A DNA stretch of 64,000 nucleotides from Aulostomus chinensis. Lineage: Eukaryota; Chordata; Actinopteri; Syngnathiformes; Aulostomidae. Below, piece after piece: positions 28,542 through 39,421 of the stretch. A model generated the notes under the pieces. The model worked only from the letters and a program-made list of their open reading frames with translations. It searched no databases and was not told the DNA's origin. A program made the translations under genes and the position numbers. Location of the stretch: NCBI GenBank assembly GCA_037954235.1, contig JBBMOA010000020.1:21831177-21895176 (forward strand), in the 5' to 3' direction. Every line of letters starts with the position of its first letter. Position 1 is the first letter of the stretch.

Positions 28542-28896
28542 GGGCGGCAGCGTGGTGCAGTGGTCAGCACTGTCCCCTCACAGCAAGAAGGTTGTGGGTG
28601 GAGCCCCGGCTGGAGCACGGGGTCTTTCTGTGTGAGTCTCCATGTTCTCCCTGTTCCTGCTGGGTTCTCTCTGGTACTCCAGCTTCCTCCACAGTCCAAA
28701 GACATCAAGAGGGGACCAGGTTAATCCAGACTCTAAATTGACCGTAGGCGTGGCTGGGAGAGCCAATGGTTGTCTGTCTCTATGTGTTGGCCCTGTGATG
28801 GACTGGTGACCTGTCCAGGGGGAAGGCTGCTGGGATAGGCTCCACCCCCACCACCCTTAACAGGATAAGCAGTAGAAAATGGATGGAAGGATGGAC
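28542..28896 (+). mobile_element. DANA/mermaid-like SINE copy 1
   Basis: The 5' half has a tRNA-derived look with 'gtggtgcagtggtcagcact' followed by 'cctcacagcaagaaggtt'. The body has the 'ccatgttctccctg' core and 'ccaaagacat'. The 3' tail has 'gggataggctccacccc' and a GGATGG-type end. This layout matches the DANA/mermaid family of fish SINEs. An 11-bp perfect target-site duplication, GATTAAGGAGG, flanks it at 28531-28541 and 28897-28907, which fixes the ends well. Confidence 0.88.
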
Positions 28897-29068
28897 GATT
28901 AAGGAGGTCAAAGGCCATGGTAGCCTTACATAAATGCCCTAGCTCTGGAAGGCCATTAGGAAATTCCTCCATATTTGCCACCAACGTCAACTTGGACTCA
29001 AGAACGAATTAAAAAAAGTTTGGTGGTCAAAGGTCGACTTTATATTTCAACACGATATGTCTATAAGG

Positions 29069-29448
29069 GGGCTGCACGGTGGTGCAGTGCTCAGCACTGT
29101 GGCCTCACAGCAAGAAGGTTCCGGGTTCGAGTCCCAGCTCGGGCGCCGGATCTTTCTGTGTGGAGTTTGCATGTTCTTCCCGTGCCTGCGTGGGTTCTCT
29201 CTGGTACTCCAGCTTCCTCCCACAGTCCAAATACATGCAATTTGGGGACGAGGCTGATTGAATACTCTAAATTGACCATAGGTATGAATGTGAGTGTGAA
29301 TGGTTGTTCGTCTCTCTATGTTGGCCCTGCAATGGACTGGTGACCTGTCCAGGGTGAACCCCGCCTCTCGCCCGTAGATGCTGGGATAGGCTCCAGCCCC
29401 CCCGCGACCCTTACTAGTAAGGAATAAGCAGCAGACGACGATGGACGA
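29069..29448 (+). mobile_element. DANA/mermaid-like SINE copy 2
   Basis: Same family as the preceding copy and better preserved at the 5' end: it has a B-box-like 'ggttcgagtcc'. The 3' tail is 'gggataggctccagcccccc'. The flanks TGTCTATAAGG (29058-29068) and TGTCTGTAAGG (29449-29459) are a target-site duplication with one mismatch. Confidence 0.87.
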
Positions 29449-29885
29449 TGTCTGTAAGGCTTTGAAGGAATTTGTCCAAATGTTTGCTGAGGTTCGTGGA
29501 TGAAAAGAGGTCATCGGTCAACATGGACACACAGCCATGATGCAGTGTTTGCCATGTGTGAACACTTGAAGCATCCTCTTGTTGGTCCGATGATCTTCGG
29601 ATGATTAAAAGACCTTAGAGGAAACATACGCTCCAAACAGAGAACGTCAAGCAGCCAAACCTTTTGATTTAGGACCACTGGTACCTAACCTGAATTATGA
29701 TGTTGAAGAAAACCATTTGCCAGAAGGAAATAAAGCAAATTAAAATTAAACTTTTGTGAATGAGAAGATATTTATACAATAGCCAACATAGTCTATTATT
29801 TGAAGTAACTGTGGCAGCTGAGATTGCAGAACAATGATGATAAAAGCTCATTTGACACTGAATTTTTACTTAATCTTGACTAATC

Positions 29886-30150
29886 GGCAGCGTGGCTCAG
29901 AGGTAGCGTGGCCATCTAGCAACCGAAGGGTCGCTGTTCCGATCCCCACTTCCCCCAGTGACCATGTCGAAGTGCCCCTGAGCAAGATACAGAACCCCTA
30001 ATTGCTCCTGATGAGTAGGGTGGCACCTTGCATGGCAGCTTCCACCATTGCTATTCTCTGTTGGCTCGTGCATGGCAGGAAGAGAGGCAGGCATTAATGT
30101 GCTTGTGTGAAACAGCTTGTAAGGCCACCTTCCATCACCTAGTACGCTCT
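29886..30150 (+). mobile_element. tRNA-derived SINE, second family, copy 1
   Basis: The head 'ggcagcgtggctcagaggta' followed by 'gcgtggcc' resembles a tRNA A box. 'gtcgctgttccgatcccc' resembles a B box. The body has 'gagcaagatacagaacccct' followed by 'aattgctcctgatgag'. This copy differs from its siblings after about 30015, and its 3' boundary is uncertain. Confidence 0.75.
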
Positions 30151-32837
30151 GACAGAAAGGACTCTCAAATTAAAAAAAATTTTTAAGTAAATGCAGCATT
30201 CAGTATGCTTGAAAATGTATTTGATAAAAAAAAAAAGATGAAAAACTTTTTGACAAGCCGAGGTTGGAGGACAATTTGATGATTTAAGAAGGGCAAGGAT
30301 TTCTCTTTTTTGTGAAGAGAAAGAGTTTCGCACAAATGAAAGACGAGGCCGTCGGTCCTTGTCAGTCATCTTCATTAGAGACCCCATTTTAGTCTGAATG
30401 CATTTCTAGTCATTAGCCAGGGCACAATATATCACAATCCTCTTCAAAAGAGTACATACACATTGTTCATGTAATTGCCCTGTGAAGGACAAACAACCAC
30501 CTTATAAAAAGGCATCACTATTCAGGTGCAATCACGAGTGGAGACTTTCAGGCCTTCCCTCTTCTTCGCCATTGTGGTAGAAGGCCATCTGATGTCAGAG
30601 TGCCTCTCAACAAATTAAGAATTAACGACAGAGTGATTTGCCTGCCAAACAGCAGCATGAGAGAGTCTTTATGGGCTCTCTTCAAATAGAGCTGCTGCCA
30701 TGATCAACATGTGAGGATACAGTGGTGGAAATAACGCATAAAGCAGAAAAATGCGGACTTATACTCCTTTCCACGACACAAACATGCAGGGTAAGCCCTC
30801 TAATAATGGCTGATTGAGCCTGCAAAATACCGTCTTCACCTGGGTTTTGATAGCTACATGTGTCAGGCTCATTTGAACCAGGAGCAAACGTTAATTCCCA
30901 TTGTGTTCCCAGAAGACACACGGCTGTGCAGCCGTCACCAGGTTCTTTTGCCCTGTTGGAATGGAGCTCGAAGAGGTCCAGAGGAAAGCTCCCCTCTCCT
31001 GATGAATAAGTGCTACTTTCAGAAAGGCTGAATGTAAATCAAATACGCGGGACGCACGCTGGGCTCTGAGTCACCTCCGCACTGAGGTCAACATCAAATG
31101 AACTCAGACCGCCAGTTTTTGTGGTGAGGTCAGACTAAGAAATAGACAGCCTCAACATGAACCCTTGGGTCTTCAACTACACTCCAGACCAATAAAGATA
31201 GCATAGAGATGTGATCACAAAGAAGCACATTTTATGGATATGAGTGTTTGTAAATATCAGAGGGGCTGGTAGGCAACACAACCAGCAACAAAACCAAAAA
31301 ATGCGGTGGCTTTTATTTCACATTTATTGTTCATACACAAAATCACAATTAAGCTAAAATCTCTGCAAGAGTAAGGAATAATAAATCTAGAAAAAAAAAT
31401 GTCACACTTCTCATTTTCCAGAGCACTGGAAAAATGTCACAAGGTCACATTTACTTGGGGAGCTTCAGCTTACATTTGCCTGAACAAGAAAAAAAGTAAA
31501 AGAAACAAAAAGCGTATTTCATATTAGGAAGGATTTTCTGTATCCGCAGCTTTGAGTGTTAAATCAGGGGCCCACCTCTGATGTGCGGCTTCACATAAGT
31601 ACGTTCAGAGATGCTGAGGTCCATGGCTAAGTTTACATGGACAGCAATATTCTGAAACTGACTTGATTAAGACGATACAATAAGACACTACCATAGAAAC
31701 AACATTTTCTTATTATCTCAATCCAAATGTGGTCACAGTCAGAGTATGCGACAATTAGATTAAGACATCTGGAGTTTGCCAACGTAAGTTACGTTATTGG
31801 AGTGTGCTGTAGACACATATCCACCTAAATTGCAACATTTTTTGCAGCATCTTGGACACATGCAGCAGTCAAACTGCTTCAAAGCGCATGCATTGCTTCC
31901 AGGATGTCATGTGGGCAGGTGCCATTAGTCACACTGCTCAGACGTACAAAAATATTTCATAACAAACTCCTGTTTTGACCTGAATTGAAATATTATCTGA
32001 ATTAGAACATGGTTCGTCAATATTTATCGCAATACAGTGCAGATGCCTATCAAGCCTCCGAAAATGGCAGCAAAGGGATCTATCAAATAATCTGAATTAA
32101 AACAAAAAGAGAAATCACCTCCTCTGATACAGTTTCAAACGACAGCATGAGAGACTGGGTGACTGTAAAGACGCAAAGTTTAATACCCAACCTCCGCCAA
32201 AAGATGTCAGCCAAAACAGGCAAAGCAAGGGTAGGAAAGGACACATTTTTGGCAGCCCTTCATCAACAGCATAAAGCAGTGGCCACAAGGGGAGAAGTAA
32301 ACAGATTAGAAAAGCTATTGACATTTCCCTGCAGCAAGGAAGGGGTGTCGAATGGCAGCAAGGATGATAAGGTACAGGCATTCAGTCCCCCTCTCATGTT
32401 TTATGTATCTGTGATCACAACTGATTGTAAGAGAAATTAATCAATAACAATGCCGCCGGGATGTGTGGATGACACATGCCACTGCCCACCCCCACCTTGC
32501 CACATTCCTGCATTCTCCCCCCTCCTTCATTCTCCTCGCCCCATCCATTTTGATTCGGGGGGCCTGTTGTTCGCCCACGTCTAGGTGAGGGATTTTTACA
32601 TCCCCGGCGCGCTTGGAGGAACTCCATATGGTCGGGATCAAAGGTGTTGCTGGGTGCATGGTTCTGCTTGGTTGCCAGCCACCGCCGTTAATTAGAAAAC
32701 AAGATCAGAGGCAGTATTAAAATCCAATTAGGCCCGTATGAACAGATTGCCAAGTGATGTTCACTAATGCATTACTGAGCACCATGCAAATTTTAGTGGC
32801 AGCATTTGGCTTTATGTTATGTGTTTGTGTCATTAAG

Positions 32838-32840
<3 letters not shown>
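30151..32840. other. Gene-free stretch
   Basis: No supportable exon. Open frames are short and lack recognisable domains. The sequence is ordinary AT-rich non-coding DNA with short A-runs. Confidence 0.5.
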
Positions 32841-32877
<37 letters not shown>

Positions 32878-32886
32878 CGCACGCAC

Positions 32887-32922
<36 letters not shown>

Positions 32923-32945
32923 ACATGTGCGTGCATGTGTGTGTT
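32841..32945 (+). repeat. Compound (GT)n(GC)n alternating tract
   Basis: A GT run passes directly into a GC run, then ACGCACGT, a second GT run, a second GC run, and ACGCACATGTGCGTGCATGTG. About 100 bp alternate purine and pyrimidine almost without a break. Such sequence is the classic substrate for left-handed Z-DNA. Apparent ORFs across it are repeat translations. Confidence 0.93.
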
Positions 32946-34094
32946 TGGGAGCGTATGCAAGTGTGTGCAAGGGTGTGTTTTTACGTGTCACTTGCTGGCG
33001 ATCCACGGCTGTGTGACATTGCCTGATCTTTTCCTTGATACACTAATCTCATATAAACAATCAGCCAACGCTCTGCAGAGCAACAACACCCATCCGCACA
33101 ATAAGATTGCATGATATTGCTTCTTACAATTAAAGAATAATTGAGAATCCTGAATTATTGATCCACCGTAATTGAGTTCTCGTCATTTGATTTGTTTGAG
33201 AAATGAATATGATGCACAGTAAAATCCAGCAGATTTGGATAAATTGCCTGAGTGTATTTGGGTTTGAGACAAAGATCTGATTCGGTCTCAACTGGCCACT
33301 TCAAAGACGTAAATTACACAAGGAACAGAAGTTTTCCATTTCGATCAGTTTAAATTTTAAGATGGCTGTCAGCAGATAAAATTAAACCATGTTAAGGAAT
33401 TGGATGAAAATATGTACATAAAATCATTCTGCACAATAAAAGCCAATTTAGTCCACGGGTTTCATTCGCCGCAGCAGACAGACAGGGCATCTGCACCAAA
33501 GTCTGACAAGTGGATGCAGCTGGTGGCCTATGGCCTGAAGCATCCACATTATCACAGACGAGGGTTGTTAATGTTGAGCTGAATGGAGCCCCTTTTGAGA
33601 TACAAAATAGAATTCTGATTAGAAAGCCAGGAAATACACATGTGAAGTGCCGGAAATTGTTGCAACGTAGAACCATGGCACATTTGGCACCGTCTCAAGC
33701 TGGGTATAGAGGAGGAAGGTCTTAATGAAGGGATGTGCCACTATCACACACATTTAGCTTCCTTATATAGTGATGCCGTTGCTCCAGGATATGTTTCTCA
33801 TGTCTTGGGTTGGATCTCATTTCTTCTTAATTTAAGCAAAAACTATGCGATAGATTGTTTTATCATCAGGTTTTTTTTTTTGTAGCTCTCTTAAGATCCC
33901 TGAATTTTTTTTAGATGTCTCTGTTTGAAAAATATAAATAGAATATATATATATATGCCTAAAGTCATTAATTTTCTGTTTTTTTCTTTCCATTTTTAGT
34001 GAGACATTTTTGAGTTGCTAGCAGCTTCTTTCACCTGAGTGCGATGGAAAAAAAGCCGGTACCCCTCATAGAAGGATACTTTTTATAAAAACAA
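32946..34094. other. Gene-free AT-rich stretch
   Basis: No exon is supported. The block around 33060-33260 is rich in ATTA/TAAT words and may be a conserved non-coding element. A TA run lies near 33942-33955. Confidence 0.45.
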
Positions 34095-34107
34095 ATGGAT
34101 CCTTAAG

Positions 34108-34360
34108 AAGGGATGGCATGGCTCAGAGGTAGAGTGGCCATCCAGCAATCGAAGGGTCGCTGGTTCCATCCTCATTTCCCTTGGTGATCATGTTGAAGGA
34201 CCCTTGAGCAAGATACTGAACCCCTAATTGCTCCTGATGGCCCTGTGACGGACTGGCGACCCATCCGGGGTGAAGTCCGCCTCTCACCAAGTGTGAGCTG
34301 GGATCAGCTCCCCCCTGACCCCTAACAGATAAGCCGTATAGGAAGTGGGTGGATAGAAGG
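34108..34360 (+). mobile_element. tRNA-derived SINE, second family, copy 2
   Basis: It has 'atggctcagaggtagagtgg' at the head, a B-box-like 'cgctggttccatcc', the body phrase 'gagcaagatactgaacccct', and a tail ending in GGATGG-type repeats. The flanks ATGGATCCTTAAG (34095-34107) and ATGGATCCTCAAG (34361-34373) form a 13-bp target-site duplication with one mismatch. Confidence 0.87.
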
Positions 34361-34373
34361 ATGGATCCTCAAG

Positions 34374-34860
34374 TGTCATTGCCCTGGAAACGTAGTCCTA
34401 CAATACAAACACAATATGCTAAAAATTCATAGGTAGCAAAAAAAAGATGTCACAGTCCTGTCATACTGTAAAGAAATACATCAAATTAAAGCCTCAACTG
34501 GTTTCATTCCACATAAAAATAATTCAAAAAATCAGTCATATGAATCTTTTGTAATGGCACCTCTGAAATACAGGTATGAGGGACGTCTGCACTTGCAGAT
34601 TACATTTTTAAAATTAGCAAAACACTTGTAGAACTGTTTAACAATCAAATGTGCAGAAAAACAAGTTCTGTTACTGAAATTAATGCATGACGGAAGAAAA
34701 CACTGATTTAAGCTCATCTACACGAACAATAAAATTAAACAAAAGACATTTAGCATTGCAAATTTTTTTTTCATTATATTTTTCTGAAAATAAAGTTGCA
34801 GCTTTAATTGGTTAAATAAAGCACCCAGTGGAGAGTCCAGCATAGGATCCACCTACAGGA
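34374..34860. other. Spacer upstream of the gene cluster
   Basis: AT-rich sequence with no exon. It ends at the conserved promoter block of gene copy A. Confidence 0.5.
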
Positions 34861-34875
34861 GGACTCGTCACCCAC

Positions 34876-34939
34876 CAGCTGTGGGTCATTACCTCATCAT
34901 GGTCTGATTGGTCGGGGCAGGTCACTGGCAACATTTAAA
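34876..34939 (+). promoter_or_regulatory. Promoter block of copy A
   Basis: An E-box CAGCTG at 34876, inverted CCAAT (ATTGG) at 34907 and a TATA-like TTTAAA at 34934 lie 108, 77 and 50 bp before the ATG. The same spacing recurs at four other copies. An AGGTCA half-site lies between ATTGG and TTTAAA. Transcription should start about 30 bp after TTTAAA, giving a leader of only about 20 nt. Confidence 0.75.
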
Positions 34940-34983
34940 AACCTTCAATTGACTGAAGGAGTCACTCGAGTTCCTCATTCACC

Positions 34984-36165
34984 ATGATGGCTGCTTGGCT
35001 CTCCTCAGGGTAAGTGGCAGTGGGTTGGGTTTTAAGCTGTCTTTGTCCAATAGTTTGTTACATGTTGTCTTTTTTCCTCCAAATAGCACTTTGCTCCTTG
35101 TGCTGCTGACTGGTGCAAGTTACAGCTACCCTGCTAAGAAAGGTACCATTATCTACATGTGTCTAAGAAGCAAAAACTATGATGGAACTAATATTGTCCA
35201 TGCATTACTAAGGTTCCAGTCCCTCCTACCAAGGCAGTTATGGTGCAGACCCTGGTTCTGCTGGCTTCTCCTACGGCGGGTCCTCAGGGAGTGGCTTCGG
35301 TCCTGTAGGAGGGTCCTCCGGTAGAGTCTTCGGTCCTGTGGGAGGGTCTTCAGGTGGTGGCTCTGTCGCTGCTGGCTACAACCCAGGAAGTGCTCAGGGA
35401 GCACCAGCAGGCACCTCATACAGCCCACATTATCATGGTGCCTTTGCTGGAGGGTCATCACAGCTGAACTTTGTCCAACCTGCCTTTAAACCAGGTAAAT
35501 GCTAGAGACTACATGATTCCTACTTGTGTATGTACATTGTTGGTACTCAACTAGCAGCAACCCAGTTTCAAGACTAAAAGCAGCTCAAATTCTCCTTCTG
35601 CTCCCAGAAACTCCCTGGGCAGTGTCTCCCCCATCTCTTGGTTCTGCAGAGGAAGGTGAAGCCACTGGCCTTTCCCCTGGAGGACCTGGCAACGTGAGCC
35701 CACCTATGCCCCCGCAATTTCAGGGAGGTGAACTGTATCACAAGGACATGATCTACGAGAGGGGAGACTCTGAATCGGAGACTGAAGAGCAGGGCTACCA
35801 GGCGCAACCTTCCGGTGCTGGAGGAGTCGCAGCCGTGTCCCCAGCCTTCACCAGCGTACCTTACCCACCCATCCCAGGTCCGGGATATCCTCACTACGAC
35901 TACATGTTCCTGACCGGCCAGTACCCTCCCGGCACATACTCCGACTACACCAGCAGCTATGAGGAAGGGAGAGACCACTGGTATGATGACCACTACATGC
36001 GGCACTACTACCAGCCAGTTGCTGCCAGTCCTCAGCAGGTTGCAGTCCCACAATTTGCTTCCAAGAAAACACCCCAACAGACTAGCAGGTAACTTAAAAT
36101 CAGATGTGGTGGTTGTTTCTTTCATGCATATCTGAACTCATGTATTTTTCTTCTCCAGGTACTAA
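34984..36165 (+). CDS. Copy A: secreted Gly/Ser/Tyr/Pro-rich protein, unknown family
   Basis: Exons are 34984-35009, 35087-35142, 35213-35494, 35608-36088 and 36159-36165, all with GT-AG introns (phases 2, 1, 1, 2), giving 283 residues. A tandem MM start leads into a signal peptide with the hydrophobic core LLLVLLTGA, probably cut before YPAKKG. Exon 3 (about residues 28-121) is Gly/Ser-rich with two FGPVGGSSG-type repeats, then GTSYSPHYHGAFAGGSS. Exon 4 (122-282) is Pro/Tyr-rich, with an acidic stretch carrying RGDS at 173-176, then YPPIPGPGYPHYDY and DHWYDDHYMRHYY. There is no cysteine. One sequon (NVS, followed by Pro) is present. I recognise no known domain. Secretion is well supported; an extracellular structural or coat role is inference. 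Together with pseudogene H and copy B it mirrors E-I-D. Confidence 0.85.
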
Positions 36166-36184
36166 TGGTGGCTCTTCTGTTTGA

Positions 36185-36190
36185 AATAAA
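36185..36190 (+). terminator. Poly(A) signal of copy A
   Basis: AATAAA 20 nt after the stop codon, so the 3' UTR is very short. Confidence 0.8.
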
Positions 36191-36880
36191 CTCTAAAAGA
36201 ACTACGCATGTCTAATGTGGTAGCTCAACTTACCATATTTACATCTAACAAATAGGGCAGTTCTCATATTGCACAAATGGACTTAACCTGCTTGGTGGTG
36301 GTCATTCTGCAACAGGTGAGAATGGACACCTGATTTGGGTGGGAGGCTTCGGTGAGCCCTACATGCTTTTGACTGTGAGGGCAACATACTCAAAGCTAGT
36401 TGCACTACACAGGCGTCAGTAAAGTTTCAGGACTGCTGTATTTGAACTTAAAAATGGGCTCCTGTGCCCCCACTGGAATAAACTCCTATGGCCAGTTTGT
36501 CCTGCATTTGGAGTTGCTTCATATTTAGCAACCATAAATGGCAAACCATGATGTCCTGCTTAATATCTGCCACAAAACAGGACTGAAGAAAATGCCAAAA
36601 CTTTCACCTTTTTAGTAAAGACTAATGAGCTAACTTGGTAGATGGACTTCTACAAATGTCACTTGGGAATGACGGGTAAGCAATCTCCGCAGACCACCTT
36701 CCGCTGACATATAACCATAACTGCCTCTAAGCAGTCTATTGCAGCTGTAAAGCACTTGCACAAACTTGACATGTCAAGATCAGCAAAGTACTCCATCTGT
36801 GGGGAGGTAAGTACATAACCATTAACAGTTTGAAGCCCTTGCTGTCAAAAAAGGAAATCAATGTATTACTGCACTTTAGA
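36191..36880. other. Spacer between copy A and pseudogene H
   Basis: No exon. The part next to A is related to the sequence downstream of copy E in mirror orientation. The part beyond about 36660 resembles sequence 3' of pseudogene G (about 46750-46980). Confidence 0.55.
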
Positions 36881-36884
36881 AAGA

Positions 36885-37425
36885 TTAAGACCAAGTTTGG
36901 TACATGCATGTCAGGAGTATGTTGTCAAAGTGGGGATACCCTGGACCAGGGATGGGCTGGTGAAGCTCACTGACACCAGAAGGTTGCGCCTGGTGACACT
37001 GCTCTTAATGCTCTGATTCAGTCTCCTCTCTTGAAAGTCACATCCTTGTGAAACGGTTCAACTCAATGAAATTGTGGGGACATAGGTGGGCTCACATTGC
37101 CAGGTCCTCCAGGGGAAAGGCCACTGGATGCAGCTTCCCCTCCAGGAATTGGAGTTGTGGGAGCAACTCCCCAGGGGATTTCTAGGAGCAGAAGCATTTT
37201 TACACAAGGCTCACTGCAATGATGAGCTTCACCTGTCTCACCATGTTTACCTTGGTTGAAGGCAGCCAAGCCTCCAGTGTAGCCAGAAGATGCAACAAGA
37301 TACTTCGGATTGTAGCCAGAAGCTGCAGGTGTAAAACTTCTCTCTGATGATAGTCCTGAGTCAGAGCCTGGGAAACCTCACCCACATGAGGAGACATCAC
37401 TGACCTGGACGGTAAACTAATTCAA
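36885..37425 (-). pseudogene. Pseudogene H of the sister subfamily
   Basis: Read on the minus strand, an exon-3-like piece (GYNPKYLVASSGYTGG, then AAFNQG followed by a GT donor) is followed by an exon-4-like piece with EIPWGVAPTTPIPGG and GLSPGGPGNVSPPM. These align to ETPWAVSPPSLG and the same GLSPGGPGNVSPPM of the intact copies. Beyond this the frame is lost by small deletions and stops, although the RGD codons and the distal exon-4 remnant are still visible. No exon 1 or 2 is seen. It is mirrored by pseudogene I. It differs from the intact copies by many substitutions, so it belongs to an older sister lineage rather than being a recent broken copy. Confidence 0.75.
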
Positions 37426-37440
37426 CTTGAGGAGGCAGTA

Positions 37441-38407
37441 GCTGCTACTTGATGCTTTCGTTACCACTCATGGAATCCCAACGATAATTCTCACCGCCTT
37501 TGTAAAGTTCCACTTGTAATCTGTATTTACAAAGGTGCTCATCAGGAAAGACCAAGGGGGTTTGTCTTAATCCCTTTCTGTGCACTGATGGCACATTTCC
37601 AGTCTGATAAATGGTGACAATACTGTCTGTATGATTGGTTCTGAGGCGGTGCTTGTAAATATGACTTTTTATCCAACCACTTAGCCTGCTCCAGCGAAGG
37701 TTAGGTCTACAGCATATGCTATTGCAGTGAAATACTCGGCTTAAAAACAACCTTTGGAGAACAGAAAATCCCAGAATGACCCTGAAGTACCGTGTTAACC
37801 ACCCCCCCACCCCGATCCTGCAAAATAGGACAGGCTCAATGACATTTTCAAGAAAACGCAAACATGCAAGTGAAATGTGGTGTAGCTAGAAAATAAAATT
37901 CTGTGCAATTGAAGCCAAGTTAAGACATTTTACTTTAGACTTAGAATAAGTGAATATTCGGTGCCAAAAGAGCACCATGGAGAGTAGAGGGTTAAGAGGG
38001 TTTTCACTCTAGGGTCCTGTGAATAGATCTGAAAATATTTAGCCAAAAGTTCAGATCATTTGATAAGTGTGAACACTGCATTTTCAGGGCAAAGCTCATG
38101 GACCCGTGCCAGAGTCTGTTTGAAAAGGTGGACTGGGTAACTGTTCATGCGTGGAAAGCAATGCATAAGTGGGTCACCGTGTGATGTGAATAAAGACAAC
38201 AAAAAGATGCCAGATAACAGGCACTATACAGGCACTGAATAAAATGGACTATTTGGCAAAAAAAATGAGTGTTTATGAGATTTTTCATTCTCTGATAATG
38301 GCATCTTCTGACAAAGCATATTGCATTATACCGTTTACATGACCAGGTGAATAATCTGCTAACGCTCCATATCTGCTAATGATTTGTTCATTTGAGTGCT
38401 TGTAAAT
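37441..38407. other. Arm spacer with an unexplained minus-strand ORF
   Basis: This is the left-arm counterpart of about 52554-53519, inverted. On the minus strand, 37445-37861 is open for 138 codons, but the same sequence in the right arm is frameshifted. I recognise no domain. It may be decayed transposon or gene sequence, or chance. Confidence 0.4.
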
Positions 38408-38655
38408 CCATTCATCAATCCATTTTCTATACCGCTTATTCATTAAGGGTTGGGCTGGAGCCTATCCCAGCTGACATTGGGCGAGAGGCTGGGTTCACCC
38501 TGGATGGGTCGCCACTTGCAGACTCATCAGGAGCAATTAGGAGTTCAGTATCTTGCTCAAGGACACTTGGACATGGTCGCTGGGGGAAGTGAAGATCAAA
38601 CCAGTGAACTTCAGCTTGCTACACCGCCTCTCTACCAATGAGCCATGCTGTCCCA
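38408..38655 (-). mobile_element. tRNA-derived SINE, second family, left arm
   Basis: Minus-strand copy with the body phrase 'gagcaagatactgaactcct' and the tail GGCTCCAGCCC. It is bounded by AGTGCTTGTAAAT (38395-38407) and AGTGCATGTAAAT (38656-38668), a 13-bp target-site duplication with one mismatch. A mirrored counterpart lies at about 52306-52553. Confidence 0.87.
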
Positions 38656-38670
38656 AGTGCATGTAAATGT

Positions 38671-39055
38671 CCATCCATCCTCCATCCATTGTCTTCTGCT
38701 TATTCCTGTTAAGGGTCACTGGGGGGGATGCCTATCCCAGCAGGTACAGGCGAGAGGCGGGGTACACCCTGGACAGGTCGCCAGTCCATCGCAGGGCCAA
38801 CACATAGAGACAAACAACCAGTCATACATATGGTCAATTTAGAGTATTCAATTAGCCTTGTCCCCAATCGCACGTCTTTGGACGGTGGGAAGAGGCCAGA
38901 GTACCCGGAGAGAACCCATGCTGGCACGGCAAGCAAACTCCACACAGAAAGATCCCGTGCACAAGCCGGAACTCTAACCCCGAACCAGGAACCCGGAACC
39001 CGGAACCTTCTTGCTGTGAGGTGACAGTGCTAACCATTGCACCACCGTGCTGCCT
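38671..39055 (-). mobile_element. DANA/mermaid-like SINE, left arm
   Basis: Minus-strand copy of the DANA/mermaid-like family, bounded by perfect GCATGTAAATGT repeats (38659-38670 and 39056-39067). Its target-site duplication overlaps that of the neighbouring SINE, so it inserted next to an existing element. A mirrored counterpart lies at 51913-52289. Confidence 0.88.
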
Positions 39056-39313
39056 GCATGTAAATGTATATGAAAAAAATCTAATAATTGAATCTCGAGG
39101 CAACAAGCAATGAACTTGCTTTTGAAGTTAACCAACAACAGTATTTCTCGTCATTGATTACTGTACATCCCAAACATTTAACATTCTTATAAAGCAAGGT
39201 CAGCACCCAGTTTGCAAAAGGGTATCAGCCAAAGAGAAAAGGAGAGGGGGAGCAACTGAGACACTTTTGATACAAAGGGTTAAGACCCACCTTCAGTTGG
39301 ACTCCAGACCCAC

Positions 39314-39377
39314 CAGCTGTGGGTCGTTACCTCATCATGGTCTGATTGGTCGGGGCAGGTCACTGCCAACATTTAAA
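39314..39377 (+). promoter_or_regulatory. Promoter block of copy B
   Basis: CAGCTG at 39314, ATTGG at 39345 and TTTAAA at 39372, with the ATG at 39422. Spacing is identical to copies A, C, D and E (31, 27 and 50 bp). Confidence 0.75.
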
Positions 39378-39421
39378 AACCTTCAACAGCCTGAAGGAGT
39401 CACACAATTTCCTCAATCACC

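Noticed and set aside
28975..29514. ORFs of 122 and 155 codons
   Set aside because: They are readings through the DANA/mermaid-like SINE. The same peptides recur at the other SINE copies.
32754..33114. Cysteine/valine-rich ORFs on both strands
   Set aside because: Translations of the (GT)n/(GC)n tract.
35574..36125. Long antisense ORF opposite exon 4, recurring in the other copies
   Set aside because: It is open in each copy because exon 4 itself is nearly identical and stop codons are rare on its complement. It crosses splice sites and has no start or promoter context of its own.
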